NCBI GenBank assembly: GCA_918807975.1
Contig: OU964931.1
Coordinates: 13,898,251-13,962,250 of the forward strand
Reading direction: 5' to 3'
Length of the DNA: 64,000 nucleotides
Source of the DNA: Aplidium turbinatum
Taxonomy: Eukaryota > Chordata > Ascidiacea > Aplousobranchia > Polyclinidae
Shown: in pieces, positions 26,101-35,395 of the stretch
Position numbering within the stretch: the stretch's first letter is position 1
How the letters are laid out: every line of letters begins with the position of its first letter
Position numbers and translations under genes: made by a program
Notes under the pieces: model-generated
The model's database searches: none
The model's input: only the letters and a program-made list of their open reading frames with translations
What the model was told of the DNA's origin: nothing

Positions 26101-29100
26101 TGGACGAAGAAGCTTCAAGATCAAGCGGCGCTGGTTCGACTCTCGGGGTGTGCGCTTGAGTAACGCACATTCAGGACTGCTCTCCGCTCAGCGGCACCTA
26201 GTGAATAAAATAATTCCCCGGCAACAACACTTCAACAATCGGAAAACTTCACTCTGCCAAACTCGGTAACCGGCCTTGCGTCAAGAGCCTCTACAAGTAT
26301 GCGAAACTACCAGGAATAACCTATCAAGGCGTTGTCAGTCCGAGAATAAAGATTCAAAAACCAAGCCAACCAAACTTACATCTAAGTAATTTCTTCTTGG
26401 CTGTGGACGTCTATTGCCTGCAATTCCTTGGTATCTAAACAAGAATACAGTACATTGCGTTTAACAAGAAAAAAAGAAAAGTTTTTTACTCTACTCATCT
26501 TCAAAAATGATACATTCGTCAGAAAGGGTCAGATTTATCTACAAGTTACCTACATTGCAGAAAACATAATGAAAACATTTTATTATGAGAAAGCTAGCCG
26601 TGTAGACCTTAAGTGCTTATCGTTGAGTATTAGACACTTCAAAGCCTCTATGACGTTTTCGAGATGGTGGTGAAAATGCTGGTCACGGCGAGTGAGCCTT
26701 GTCACTACAATGAGGTATGATCGTGCTTGCATTATTAAATCTGAAACTCGTATGTTCTCATGCATAGAAAATGCATGTGTCACTCGTGGCAACGCAAGAG
26801 CACCACCGCGCGGTAACCGGTTCAAAAAAGAAGAAAAATTCCACGTTTTAGAAGATTCTGAATGTTAGTTATTTTTTGTTATGAAATCACAAGCAGGATT
26901 TATTTTCATTACCATATAAAATACTGATCTTTTCAAAACCGCAGTAGCCACTATGAGCTTTCAAGCTTCTTTACCTGAGATTAAAAAATAAATAGTTTCA
27001 TGGTTTCTTGTCGAAGCTATAAGCTGGGCTATCACAAAATGTTAAAGATCGTAGCCTACCGATCAGTTTCATTTTTAGATTAGTTTGTGTCTAGCCTGGA
27101 GATAGGCCTTTCTTTAATAGCAGCCGCTGTTAATCCTTTATAAAGCAAGATTACCTAACTTCCCCTAATTGTAAATGCATTTAAAAAACAAGATATTTCT
27201 CAATCAACCTTAATACAAGTAGAATCAGCATTAGGTTGTTGACTAAGCAGAATGTGTTACAACTGTCAGTTGTAAAAAATACTTTCAGGAGTAAATTTAT
27301 TTCACATTTTCAGGTTGAAAATTACTAGTACATAGAAGTATGGTGAGGAATTACAAAATAGGTACCTAAATCCACATTACATAAAAAACAATCAAAAGGG
27401 ACGCAACAAACTATTGCGTTGTCGTCGTCAACATAAACAGAAAACCTAGGTGAATGTCAACGCTAGCGACGTAACTAACCTAAGGCTGGATTCCCATAGA
27501 TATAAACGAAGAAAAATTGAGCAAAGTATAAAAACCGCAATGTTTAAAAAGATGCAAAATTTTGATAATGTTAATATTTGTCTTAGCGAGCAGTCTCAAA
27601 GCCGCTGTTTACATCAATATTTGCTTGAAACTATGTCACCATGTCTAAGCCTGTCGCAAAAGCTTGAGCTTAGTCTTCACAAAACAATGAAATTACGACA
27701 GTTGTAAAATACAGCCCAAGAACGCAACGAGCGAAATGGGAGTTTGGTTTTTAACGATCTGTGGATATTCATCCGCAGGTCAGTAGTCTCAGGATATGAA
27801 AAATAGTGCCAGTTGGCCCAGTTTCGCCATGTGTCAGAAATCGTTGAAAAAGGTTTCACTTTGAAAACAAATAATGCACTATGTGGTATTTAACGACGCT
27901 GAAATATACCTAACATGATGGGAAATTACACACATACCTGAAAAGGAATTTTGCTGCTGAAACGCGAGTGACTTTTAATCGTCGTGTTATTGTAAAACTA
28001 ACACAAATTTAACTAACGTGTTAACTGTGATCGGCTTATAGTTTCTCAATGTAGCCTACTATACGTATCCAGCACAGTAGGTCTAAAGGCTAATTGCTTT
28101 TATTAAGTTCCACATATTCAATGTAGACAATTTTACAATAACTTAGCCTAGTAGTGACAATGCTAAATTGGAATCGTTAACTTTTTACATCACATCAACC
28201 AAGGTCGTGACGTGCATCAACATTTAAAGATATTGATCAGTCGTTTGTGTCAACATCAATTCAAAACAGTGGGTAATGTCATTTGACTTTCCGCGCGGCA
28301 CATGGACTTCTGATACAACTGTCAAAAACCCATACCATATTTTCAAACACTTAGGGCTGAATGCACTAGCAGCGTAATTCAAGAGTTACGAAAACCGACC
28401 GATTATAAAGTTTACTACTTTTTTGCTTTTGTGTACCAACAGTAAACAGTAATCCTTTGTATAAAATCGCCATTTATTCATCCATGGAGGAACTTCGCAC
28501 AAACTGATTCTCGATTAACTAATCAGACCGTTAGCTCAACCGGCCGCTTAAAAGATCCGATGTTTGTGAATCTAACTCTTAGGCTTCCAAATATTGTAAT
28601 CATAGTGCGCTCGTGTGTGTATGCACTGAAACTTTTAAAGTGCAGAGAGTATTCTACTTTTGGGGTAGAATTACTGATATACGTATAACATGGTTTTGTA
28701 AAACACACAATAGTATTAACAATAAGGAAATACAGTATATATACCGTATATAGGCCAAGTAGCCTACAAATGGTAATATAAATACAAAATACTGTCAACA
28801 CAACTGAAATTACAATAAAGCACAAGTGCTTTGTGAAAAGTTAACCAGCTTTTCCGCAGGGCTTTGTCTTGGCATGATACTTAAGGCATGCTTAAAGGTG
28901 GACACGAAGTTGGCTTTCTTACCTTACCGTTCATTCAAGAAAAAAAAAAAATTAATCACCGGACATTGGGATGAATACAACAAAAAGTGATCATAGTTAT
29001 TGACCATTTACACAGCTTTGATGGGTCATCGTCATCAATAAGAAAAGAGTTTTGCAAGTGGTGTGTATAAGTGTTTGCTAAAAAAGGAGGAGTTTTGCTT

Positions 29101-30036
29101 TATTTAGACAGACAAATACACGCAGCTATTGAAAAGAGAATCGCAATCACGATAAGTTGATTTGTTCATGTTTATTAAACGCGTAACCTAGAATGAATAG
29201 AAATAGAATATTAACGTTAGGCTCGTAAATTCCTTTGAAACCACGCATACCTTTGCAGAACAAACACGAGACGCCTCTGTCATATTTTATTGCATAATCT
29301 GCATGTTGTAGCCTACAGAAGAAATTCAACAACCTTTTCATTTTCACATTTTCAAATAACAAGATACGAGAATTCCTTACTCGATTTTTCTAAACCTTTC
29401 CACTCCTCCTGCAACCAACTTCATGCCACTTTGCAGCTGCTGTAGTTGGTTCACTCTGTGACCAGCATTCGGGGTGTAGACGTTACGCACAGCTCCAAAG
29501 GGTGCCTTCATTCCCATGGTTACCTAAAAAAAAACAGTTTCAAACAAAAAGTTTTAAGTTATTGCACTGACACAAAGGTTACTCTAGTTAGTTACATATA
29601 ATAAGATAACCTGAACCGTGTAAACGTGGACAATTTGGAGTGTAAACTCAGGACAGCAACTGGCAAGTTCGTTCTTTAACCAAACGCGAACCCGCTCCAC
29701 AGTACCAAGTTCGCCATTATTATTTCTATTCGAATATGGTGGAGGAAGCCGGTATAAAGATAGCAAAATATTTAATAAAAAATGATGCAAATTACTGAAC
29801 ATGAGTGGTTTTATTTAGTCATCGACTAACAACGCTGGACTGCTACACTTAGTACAGACCTGGTTTAAAAATCCATCGAAGTCGCTGATGTGTTTTCGAT
29901 TGACTACAAATTTACGTCCAGCAAAATATTTATCTCCATTGAGATAGACGTGAACATTCTTTGCTGTCTCAGGCTGTTGCATCTTCATCAAGTTGTGATG
30001 TTGGCTTCCTTGGTCAGGTTGTTCAAAGGTTGTCAT
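7173..30036 (-). CDS. DCDC2: DCDC2-like doublecortin-domain protein, complete 13-exon coding region
   Basis: Coding exons in transcript order: 29860-30036, 29381-29523, 26380-26434, 15008-15081, 14417-14551, 13804-13944, 12864-12951, 12080-12197, 11261-11472, 10976-11059, 10455-10569, 9894-9970 and 7173-8183. All introns are GT-AG and the phases agree at every join, giving 2430 nt and 809 residues. Doublecortin domain 1 covers about residues 27-106 (VYLNGD, AGRKFVV, APFGAVRNVYTPNAGHR). Domain 2 covers about 144-234 (IFVYGNGD, RLLLIP, ITEKISLRTGQ, LENGHYYVAVG). The match to DCDC2 of vertebrates continues past the domains (LPPIKK; DGVF...EDEDTRVDLPIDQ), which favours DCDC2 over other doublecortin genes. 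DCDC2 binds microtubules and acts in cilia. Residues 474-809 are a Glu/Asp/Ser-rich tail that makes the protein much longer than the human one (476 residues). The ATG has an in-frame TGA three codons upstream. The intron between exons 4 and 3 is 11.3 kb. Confidence 0.93.
8184..9893. other. Intron of the DCDC2-like gene, nothing further recognised
   Basis: This is the 1.7-kb intron between coding exons 12 and 13. No nested gene, hairpin or transposon boundary was seen. Confidence 0.5.
9894..9970 (-). CDS. DCDC2: DCDC2-like coding exon 12
   Basis: It encodes RSPSDVGAGEPDLTAIEDTT and ATKHQ. Only the phase dictated by exon 11 is open. Donor CAG|GTAGAA. Confidence 0.82.
10124..10194. mobile_element. 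Very short hAT miniature (71 bp) with 8-bp target duplications
   Basis: It starts CAGGCCCGGATTTAG and ends CTAAATTCGTCCCTG, imperfect terminal inverted repeats of the CAGG-CCGGATTTA type. GCAATATC flanks both ends exactly (10116-10123 and 10195-10202). The interior is a G-run and a C-run. It sits in the intron between DCDC2-like exons 11 and 12. A 275-bp relative is at 60584. Confidence 0.85.
10455..10569 (-). CDS. DCDC2: DCDC2-like coding exon 11
   Basis: It encodes 38 acidic residues (IPDIEEDIVESETRVDEVQE ... PPEVTEE). Acceptor TAAAACAG, donor GAAG|GTGAGA. Confidence 0.85.
10976..11059 (-). CDS. DCDC2: DCDC2-like coding exon 10
   Basis: It encodes VPADEVEEEHLPSPRDDAIP and ends DGDPSDRN. 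The donor AAC|GTATGT was preferred to an earlier GTGATC because only it keeps the next exon open. Confidence 0.82.
11261..11472 (-). CDS. DCDC2: DCDC2-like coding exon 9
   Basis: It encodes 70 residues ending EEVDEDEDTRVDLPIDQ, which aligns with the human segment EDEDTQVEVPVDQ. This conserved acidic patch lies outside the doublecortin domains. Acceptor TTTCTTCTTCAG, donor CAG|GTTCGT. Confidence 0.92.
12080..12197 (-). CDS. DCDC2: DCDC2-like coding exon 8
   Basis: It encodes YEQKKHHREQQEETTVMGAS and a basic end (YRPLKTKKYKPQRPS), a low-complexity linker. The donor CTG|GTGTGT is weaker than the others, but the phase to exon 9 is exact. Confidence 0.78.
12864..12951 (-). CDS. DCDC2: DCDC2-like coding exon 7
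   Basis: It encodes HHQPLPPIKKASKFKPSPRE and EGEQSYTKM, matching the short LPPI motif after domain 2 in vertebrate DCDC2. Donor ATG|GTGAGT. Confidence 0.88.
12982..13413. mobile_element. Non-autonomous hAT element (CAGTGGCGTAGCC family), 432 bp
   Basis: The ends are CAGTGGCGTAGCCA and TGGCTACGCTACTG, inverted repeats with G- and C-rich subterminal runs. GTATATGG is duplicated on both sides (12974-12981 and 13414-13421). The inside has no intact transposase; two short overlapping frames are chance. A sister copy is at 45679-46166, sharing the GGCACGCGTGTGACGTCACG segment. It lies in the intron between DCDC2-like exons 6 and 7. Confidence 0.88.
13804..13944 (-). CDS. DCDC2: DCDC2-like coding exon 6
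   Basis: This is the end of doublecortin domain 2: LYDMNFRLLGDPSELENG, HYYVAVGTEKLKKFPYGE, then a basic run SPRKT. Donor AC|GTGAGT. Confidence 0.95.
14417..14551 (-). CDS. DCDC2: DCDC2-like coding exon 5
   Basis: This is the first part of doublecortin domain 2: VYGNGDINAPALRLLLIP, then WDLVLGEITEKISLRTGQ. Acceptor TTGCCAG, donor AGAAA|GTATAG. Length 135 bp. Confidence 0.95.
15008..15081 (-). CDS. DCDC2: DCDC2-like coding exon 4 (74 bp)
   Basis: It encodes IKLSHNRMNVSARWRK and YVKDPCQIF, aligning with human ...HSRINVSARFRKPLQEPC. The acceptor TACTCGCAG and donor TT|GTAAGT are strong. It leads into domain 2. Confidence 0.93.
15919..15975 (+). repeat. Left-end relative of the retroposed hairpin family
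   Basis: TTTCTCGGCAGTCGAGTGTA followed by GCAAGAATTGACAGCGATA matches the first ~45 bp of the element at 43630 and, more distantly, that at 5118. The right part is not recognisable. Confidence 0.55.
17461..18162. repeat. Minisatellite, about 14 copies of a 47-49 bp unit
   Basis: Each unit begins GATAATATTTCGTTTC (or GATAGTATTTCG), then a variable CTA(A/G)(C/T)GCTAGTTGCAA, then GTGTATTTTCAGTATTGA. Units differ by a few substitutions and by one- or two-base gaps in the T-run. The last unit degrades at about 18140 with a short insertion. It lies in the 11.3-kb DCDC2-like intron. Confidence 0.95.
18626..18900. mobile_element. Non-autonomous hAT element (CAGGGGCATAGCC family), 275 bp
   Basis: It starts CAGGGGCATAGCCAG and ends CTGACTAAGCCCCTG. 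The flanks CGAATTAC and CTAATTAC agree at 7 of 8 positions. It has G-rich subterminal runs and no coding capacity. Confidence 0.75.
19832..19862 (+). repeat. Dispersed palindromic repeat, copy 3 (partial)
   Basis: TTTTATTGCATTGATTCAAC followed by GTCTGCAGA: the left half of the palindrome, with the right half lost. Confidence 0.5.
21300..21420 (+). repeat. Repeat shared with 46656-46854
   Basis: CGTAGATCTCATCGG followed by an A/C-rich joint and TGGCCCACGCTATT matches GTAGAGATCTCATCGGCACT and GGGCCCGAAATATGGCTAT in the other copy. It is likely the right part of a hAT-like miniature. No left end was found. Confidence 0.4.
26091..26375 (+). mobile_element. tRNA-derived SINE, copy A
   Basis: The 5' head is tRNA-like with a B-box, GGTTCGACTCTC. 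The body has TCAGGACTGCTCTCCGCTCA and GCGGCACCTAGTGAAT, and the 3' end is GAATAAAGATTC then CAAAAACCAAGCCAACCAAA. Other copies: 37848, 60404-61013 (minus) and 62220 (minus). The A-box region is eroded. It lies antisense in the DCDC2-like intron, its tail ending next to the exon 3 donor. Confidence 0.8.
26380..26434 (-). CDS. DCDC2: DCDC2-like coding exon 3 (55 bp)
   Basis: It encodes the basic linker YQGIAGNRRPQPRRNYLD between the two doublecortin domains. The phase fits both neighbours exactly. The donor GTAAGT lies at the edge of a SINE inserted in the intron. Confidence 0.85.
26435..29380. other. 2.9-kb intron of the DCDC2-like gene
   Basis: No nested gene or clear repeat boundary was seen. 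An A-rich run lies at about 28940-28952. Confidence 0.5.
29381..29523 (-). CDS. DCDC2: DCDC2-like coding exon 2
   Basis: This is the second half of doublecortin domain 1, including APFGAVRNVYTPNAGHR and LVAGGVERFRKI, nearly the same as human DCDC2 at this point. The acceptor follows a T-run ending in TTTTAG; the donor is GA|GTAAGG. Length 143 bp. Confidence 0.95.
29860..30036 (-). CDS. DCDC2: DCDC2-like coding exon 1
   Basis: It encodes 59 residues: a short hydrophilic leader and the first strands of doublecortin domain 1 (KNVHVYLNGDKYFAGRKF ... HISDFDGFLNQ). The donor CAG|GTCTGT leaves phase 0. An acceptor-like sequence lies 15 bp upstream of the ATG. Confidence 0.92.
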
Positions 30037-30060
30037 CTCGTGTCAGACTTGCTGAAAAGA
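30037..30060 (-). promoter_or_regulatory. Splice-acceptor sequence just upstream of the DCDC2-like start codon
   Basis: On the minus strand, TGTGCTGTCTTTTCAG ends at 30052, 15 bases before the ATG. It has a full polypyrimidine tract and CAG. It is either the acceptor of a 5' UTR intron or, if the organism is a tunicate, a spliced-leader trans-splice acceptor. The sequence does not separate the two. Confidence 0.5.
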
Positions 30061-32635
30061 CAGCACACACAATGGCGTGACTTTGCTGTAGGCTATCTTT
30101 CTCTTTTAACTCCGCAGGAATGGTGATGGGAACTGGCACCTTGCCTTTTGTAACAAAGTCAGTGTTTTATCAACTTAAACTGTAAAATAAAGTCAAGTTT
30201 TGTATGAAAGGTTTATAACTTAGCATTTTCTGTGAAGAAAAATCACTCACATCAAAACAAACGATAGAAAATTACTGTATTTGAAGACAGGCGCGTATCA
30301 AATCTAGCATAAAATGTTCTTTTTGCTTAAACACTAATCTCAGTCTCGTTGTTTTGTTGCACTCGCTACAGCCTGAAAGCCGTTCAATAGAAGTTTTATC
30401 TTCTTAAAAATATCACTTTCTGGTTTAAAGCAAGTTAACTGTCAATAATTTAGAAAAACCGAAATATCAAAGTCTAACTTTTCTGGCTCAAACGAAAGCT
30501 CCTTTCACAAGACGTCCAGCAGAAGCAAAGCGGATGTTGATTTAGAATTTCAAATATTATCGTCTGAACTTCTGATTTCGAGTGCTGCTGCAAGTTATCA
30601 CAAGTGAAGACAATGACGGGTATTGCCAACTCAGAACTCACAGTATTGCATTTTTGACTCAAAAATGTGAATGCGGCATAAAAAGCTTGGATAAAACACG
30701 TCGGACTAAAGGCGGCTGACCGAAAGGTGCTCCTGAAGATATTCAACCAGAATAATATGCATTCAGAAATAAAGCATTGAAGAAATTGCAAAATGCATCG
30801 AGAAATTATACACTTTTCCATAGAAAACCATCGCCTTGACGGAAACACATCGGTCAAAGGTCACAAATGACGTAAACTCCAGTCTCAGGAAAGTCATTAA
30901 AGTTTTAAGAAAATGGTTTGAAAACCATCTGTCTCGATAATTAGCACGAACATGCTGTAAATTCTGCCTGATCGTAAAAACGTCAGACAACAAACTAATG
31001 TGCAAATCCCAAACAGACAATATGAATAGTTAATGAAAACAAGAGCGTTTACCTGAATACAAAGGCTTTGTCAATGAGAAGTCACTCAACCCGTTAGTTG
31101 CATTCAATAAATTTCAACAGCACACAAAACACAACAAAAAAACTCTACACTAGAGTATAAAAAAAGTACCACTGCAACCATTATACATTGTAAAGTAGGC
31201 CTGCACTATGTTTGAGAAAAAATATTTATACCAAAAGAAGTAGGCTACAGGTTAACTTTGATGTGAATTAATTGTATATAATAATAATACAGAAACAAAG
31301 ACTTAGTTCATCTGAAACAACATACAGTTCAATAACACTTTTCAATGCCCTTGCACCTCGACTGGAGAAATTTTTTTATTTTTTTAGTAATAAACTTTTT
31401 TTAAGTAATATACTAATCATTAACTATGAATTCTTAACTTTCACTTTCAGGCTGCCTCTGGCCTCAAGAGTGAATATCCGCCTGTTAACTTGTGGTAAAG
31501 TTGTCAGAACTGTCGTTTTCAAGCATTCACACGTTTTGTTAGCGTTTCTTTGAATTTAATACAAACCTATGTAAATTTTGTTAAGATAATAACTACTGCC
31601 AACAGTTTTGAAACTTTCTTTCAAATGCCGATTCACAAAAGGTGCTAACATTCATCTTTCAACTCTAATAAAATCCCCACATGCTATGCTGTATTGGCTT
31701 ACTGATAAAAAAAAATGTCGTGAGAGTCCTACTGCCCTGCTACTGCAATCATATTTTGTTGTATTTAGCTTGCGAAAGGATGCTTGATAAGACATTAAAA
31801 CAAATAGTCAAAAAATAACATAGAAAAACCAACACACCAGCTACTTGATTCTCTCGACCTTGTTATCTTGTATGCTTTGAAAGCTACCGACTAAAATCAC
31901 AAGCTAAAGTGATAAGTCTACCGGCAGTTTGTCCAGGTGTGCCCTTATCAACAATGGTCTGCTACATGAAACAAAGAACTAAATATTCCAAGCTGGCAAT
32001 TAAACAAATCGCTTTATCACATCCACACGGCTGGTTAAAAAGATGTACCTCCTTATACATTAACTTGCTGCTAACACAACTATTCAGTAAAAGGCAGAGC
32101 CCTCGACCTTGCAGTGGCGAAGATAAAGGCTCATACGAAGAAATGTCCAGGTACATTTAAACCCCGGAAAGTTGAACCATCTTTCCTTGTTCGTTGATGT
32201 TCTATTGTAGCTTGTACTTACAAACACCACAATGATACTTTTGAAAAAGGTGTGTTATTATTGTCAATGTTAGTGTATGGGATGGTGGTAGACAGTCAAG
32301 GAGTAAGGTGTAACGCGTTTATGATCACCGTGGCTAATCATTAATCGCATAACCACCAATGATTTAAAATAAATTATTACTACAAAAGTTAAGCTAAAAA
32401 ATTTCACTGAAAATGTTATCATCGAAAATCGAATGGATTCCACGTTAGCCGTTTTTTCGTAGCGAATGGAAATGCGTTGCTCAAGCGGACATTTTGAGGG
32501 GTCGAGTAGAGTGCTGAATAGACTAAAATATTTTTTCAGTTAAACTTTGATCAAGTTCATGTTGAGTTTTGCATTTTTTTCAATTTTAACTTTTGTTTTT
32601 TTGAAACATATACGTATGAACTACAACTACCTTCA
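30061..32635. other. Upstream region of the DCDC2-like gene, nothing firmly recognised
   Basis: The promoter of the DCDC2-like gene must lie here or further up, but no TATA box or initiator can be assigned. The short reading frames lack recognisable content. Confidence 0.35.
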
Positions 32636-32840
32636 AATTGACTTTGAAGGTACATGGGAAGAGGAAACAGGGACGTCCAAAAAGAACAGGTGAAGAATGA
32701 GGCAGACAAAGTCGGATTGAAGGAAGATGATGAAGTGGATAGAACGAGATGGAGAATAGGAGTGAAGGCAATCGCTGCAAGGAAAGAATCAGCCACCCCC
32801 ACTAGTAAGGACAAAACCGAATTTGGATCATGACGACAAA
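32636..32840 (+). mobile_element. LINE 3' fragment of a second type (C-terminal end)
   Basis: GKRKQGRPKRT in one frame is followed, after a frame shift, by DKVGLKEDDEVDRTRWRIGV and a stop after KTEFGS. This is the usual C-terminal signature of RTE/CR1-like LINE proteins (GRPK-W ... D-T-WR). Only the last ~65 codons remain. Confidence 0.6.
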
Positions 32841-33784
32841 TATTTGATCACAAATTGGTCAAGCAGTGTGTACGAGTGCACGTTACAAAGCTTCAAACAA
32901 GCACCACCCTGACACTTCGTGGATTGTTACTAGTAGGTGTAAATATTTCTTGGTACGCGAGACAGGAAATCGCTTTACGTTTCACTAAAGCGAAAGCGGT
33001 TGTTCGAAACAAAAATATTTCAAGAAAAATCAGCAATAAAAACAACTAACACTATGTGATAAACAACAGTAGTAATAAATACAATATGTTTCGTTTCAAA
33101 ATTAAAGCAATCTCGCTTTGTTGTACACTCAAAGCAGCACACAAGAGAATTTTAATTGCAGAAAGGGTCAAAAAATGTAAAGTGCTTGATTTCACATGCA
33201 AGTTTGCTGCAATTTTTCTGTTCACTCAATTCCATTCAATTCTTAAGCTGTATTTTTAATCACCAAACATTTGTCATTTTCGATCACGTAACAATATAAA
33301 GCTTAGCGACGACTGAGGGTATTGAGTACCTACTTTAGGAACAAAAATGCGGTATGACAAAGAAAAAGAAAAACACAATTCAGTATTGGATTACCTGCTG
33401 TTATAACAATTCATGTCTTTACGAAAACAAAACAGTGCCACACACCAGACTATGGCAAGTATTGTTACAAGTTGCTCTTCGTGTTGTTGGCACAAACGCG
33501 CTGCCATAACAAAACAATCTGGTAAATGTAACCAAAAGATGTGTCAATTTACAATTCACTTCAAACAAAGCGAGCATGTTGTCACAATATTCCTGTGTCC
33601 TGCCACATTTCGCATTGAGAAAATTTTAATCCGAGCACTGAGATGGTTCTATTTGCAAAAGTTTGCTGAATAACCAAACCCTCAATTAGCCTACGGTCAA
33701 CTTTATATGCTGGTAACATAGAATTCTAGGAGCGTACAAAACGTATCTAATCCATTTGTTGTAAGTCATAACCAACAGAAAATT

Positions 33785-33900
33785 TTATATAGACCACCCC
33801 ATGGTATGGAAGGCCTAATTTCCATCGATGACGACACCAGGCAGTGGCTAACCAACAGATGCCCTGACATATAGCGACAATACGAGAGAAGAAGAAGAAG
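33785..33900 (+). mobile_element. 5'-truncated LINE tail with 11-bp target duplications
   Basis: From 33791 the frame reads RPPHGMEGLISIDDDTRQWL and ends NRCPDI-stop. It aligns with the C terminus of the LINE at 1591-2361 (GVEGLRVMDDETKDWL). It ends in a GAA-repeat tail. AACAGAAAATT flanks it at 33774-33784 and 33901-33911. This is target-primed insertion of a heavily truncated copy. Confidence 0.85.
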
Positions 33901-33966
33901 AACAGAAAATTACATTAAAAACAAGATTATTGAGGCACCTTTCCAGAAATACATCCAAATTTGTAA

Positions 33967-34088
33967 CCAATAAACAAAAGAAAGTCGACAGATTTTCTCT
34001 TTACATTTTATAACTCTACCCTATAGGTGTTGCTGTTCTTTGGAAAAATGCTTAAGAGAAAATCTGTCGACTCTCTTTTGATTATTGA
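33967..34088. repeat. Fold-back repeat, arms about 35 bp
   Basis: Left arm ...GTCGACAGATTTTCTCTT and right arm AAGAGAAAATCTGTCGAC... are inverted copies separated by about 50 bp. They extend imperfectly outward (ACAAAAG / CTTTTGAT). Confidence 0.7.
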
Positions 34089-34208
34089 GACAGACTACTC
34101 AACCCTTTTATTTCAGTAGCCTACAACAAAATACTGTAGTGAACTGCAGTAGGCTGCAAGGGCGTGGCATCTAAACATGATTAGGCCTACCGAGTTGAAT
34201 AGTTGAAA

Positions 34209-34515
34209 CATGGACTTCTAAATAATAGAATCTGGACTGGAAACCGACTTTACGAAGTGTACAACAGTTGGCCAAAAAGTTACCAGTTCTTATTTTAGTG
34301 CTCTTTCAGTTGCTGCCCCACCCCCTCTCGTACAGTACCAGCACTGTACGAGTTAGGGTTATTCGCTAAGGGAGGTTTTTGGATACCTTAGTAACTAACC
34401 CTAAACTTGGCTGTTGGCCAACTGTTGGCCCACTGTTCTACCAACTGTTTGGCCAACTGTTGTACACTGTGTAAAGTCGGTTTCCAGTCCAGATTCTACT
34501 ATTTAGAAGTCCATG
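34209..34515. mobile_element. Inverted-repeat miniature transposon (307 bp), superfamily unknown
   Basis: CATGGACTTCTAAATAATAG at the left is mirrored by CTATTTAGAAGTCCATG at the right. The inverted repeat continues inward for about 45 bp (GACTGGAAACCGACTTTAC). GTTGAAA flanks both ends (7 bp). The interior has repeated TGGCCAACTGTT motifs. Confidence 0.75.
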
Positions 34516-35180
34516 GTTGAAAAGTCATCCAATCAGTGGTTCATTTTTTCTGGAAGATTCTTTACAATAAGTTTTCAGGGAATTTACATATTTAAGACAA
34601 GAGACTATGTAGCTAAGACTCTGTGAAATCATCAAGTAGCTTAAAGTAATTTTAAACAATTTTTCTCGGTTGTAAACTCGTAAAAAACTGTTTGAAATGA
34701 AACGGAGTTCTTTCGCCAAAAAAAAATTCTAAACCAAGTCAAGGCAAAGAGATTTTATGTCAAAACGGAAAAGCACAGCTTTGTTTTGAACACTCGAAAA
34801 TTTGAATGTAACAGAAAGCCACATTTTACAAAAAAAAAAAACGTTGATCAAGGCACCACTTTTAAATTGAGTAGGTCTATGCTTTGTGCGCTTGAAGATT
34901 CATGAGCGCTCCATTTTCATTTGAGTTGATATTGGAGTGCTTTTTATGAAGGCTGGCCTGTGATGCAGCTGATGCACGCTCTGACAAAACAAAGGCACAG
35001 CCTATCGCTTTTTGGGTTAAAAAAAACGCTGTGTTTATGCACCCCAGCTTAAAATTGGGCAGATTTTGTTTTAGTAGGCCAAGAGGTTGCATGGCTTTTG
35101 AAAATTATCGCAAAGCAAAGATCTCAACAATTTTGTATGTGGATGGTAGGAAACCGACTCTGTAAGTTAAGGTCTGCTAC

Positions 35181-35395
35181 TATTCGGTGAGTCCGATTCG
35201 GTGAGTTCCTAACCTCTAACCCCTAACCATAACTCCTAACCCCTAACCTTAAAACGGCAATGATAATTAGGCTACGGTACCCAATAATTTAAAAAAAAAA
35301 TTGAAAAAATCCCCCGTTAAGGGATCGGACTCACCGAATCGGACTCACCAAATCGGACTCACCGAATCGGACTCACCAAATCGGACTCACCGAAA
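35181..35395. repeat. 14-bp tandem repeats with an inverted pair and telomere-like runs
   Basis: Five copies of ATCGGACTCACC(G/A)A run from about 35324 to 35395. Their reverse complement (TCGGTGAGTCCGA) occurs at 35184-35206. Between them are CCTAACCCCTAACC-like runs at 35206-35250. It may be the two ends of a small fold-back element. Confidence 0.6.

Larger units (their letters stand above)
15082..26379. other. 11.3-kb intron of the DCDC2-like gene
   Basis: Besides the listed hairpin-family fragment, minisatellite, hAT copy, palindromic repeat and SINE, I see only AT-rich DNA and short chance reading frames. No nested gene was recognised. Confidence 0.5.

Noticed and set aside
30474-30857. 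127-residue minus-strand frame
   Set aside because: No domain, no homology I recognise, high Cys/Phe content typical of translated AT-rich non-coding DNA, and no splice context.
32557-32814. Minus-strand 85-residue frame
   Set aside because: It is the antisense of the LINE C-terminal fragment read on the plus strand.
35206-35250. True telomere
   Set aside because: The CCTAACCCC runs are short, irregular and lie inside unique sequence between inverted 14-mers.
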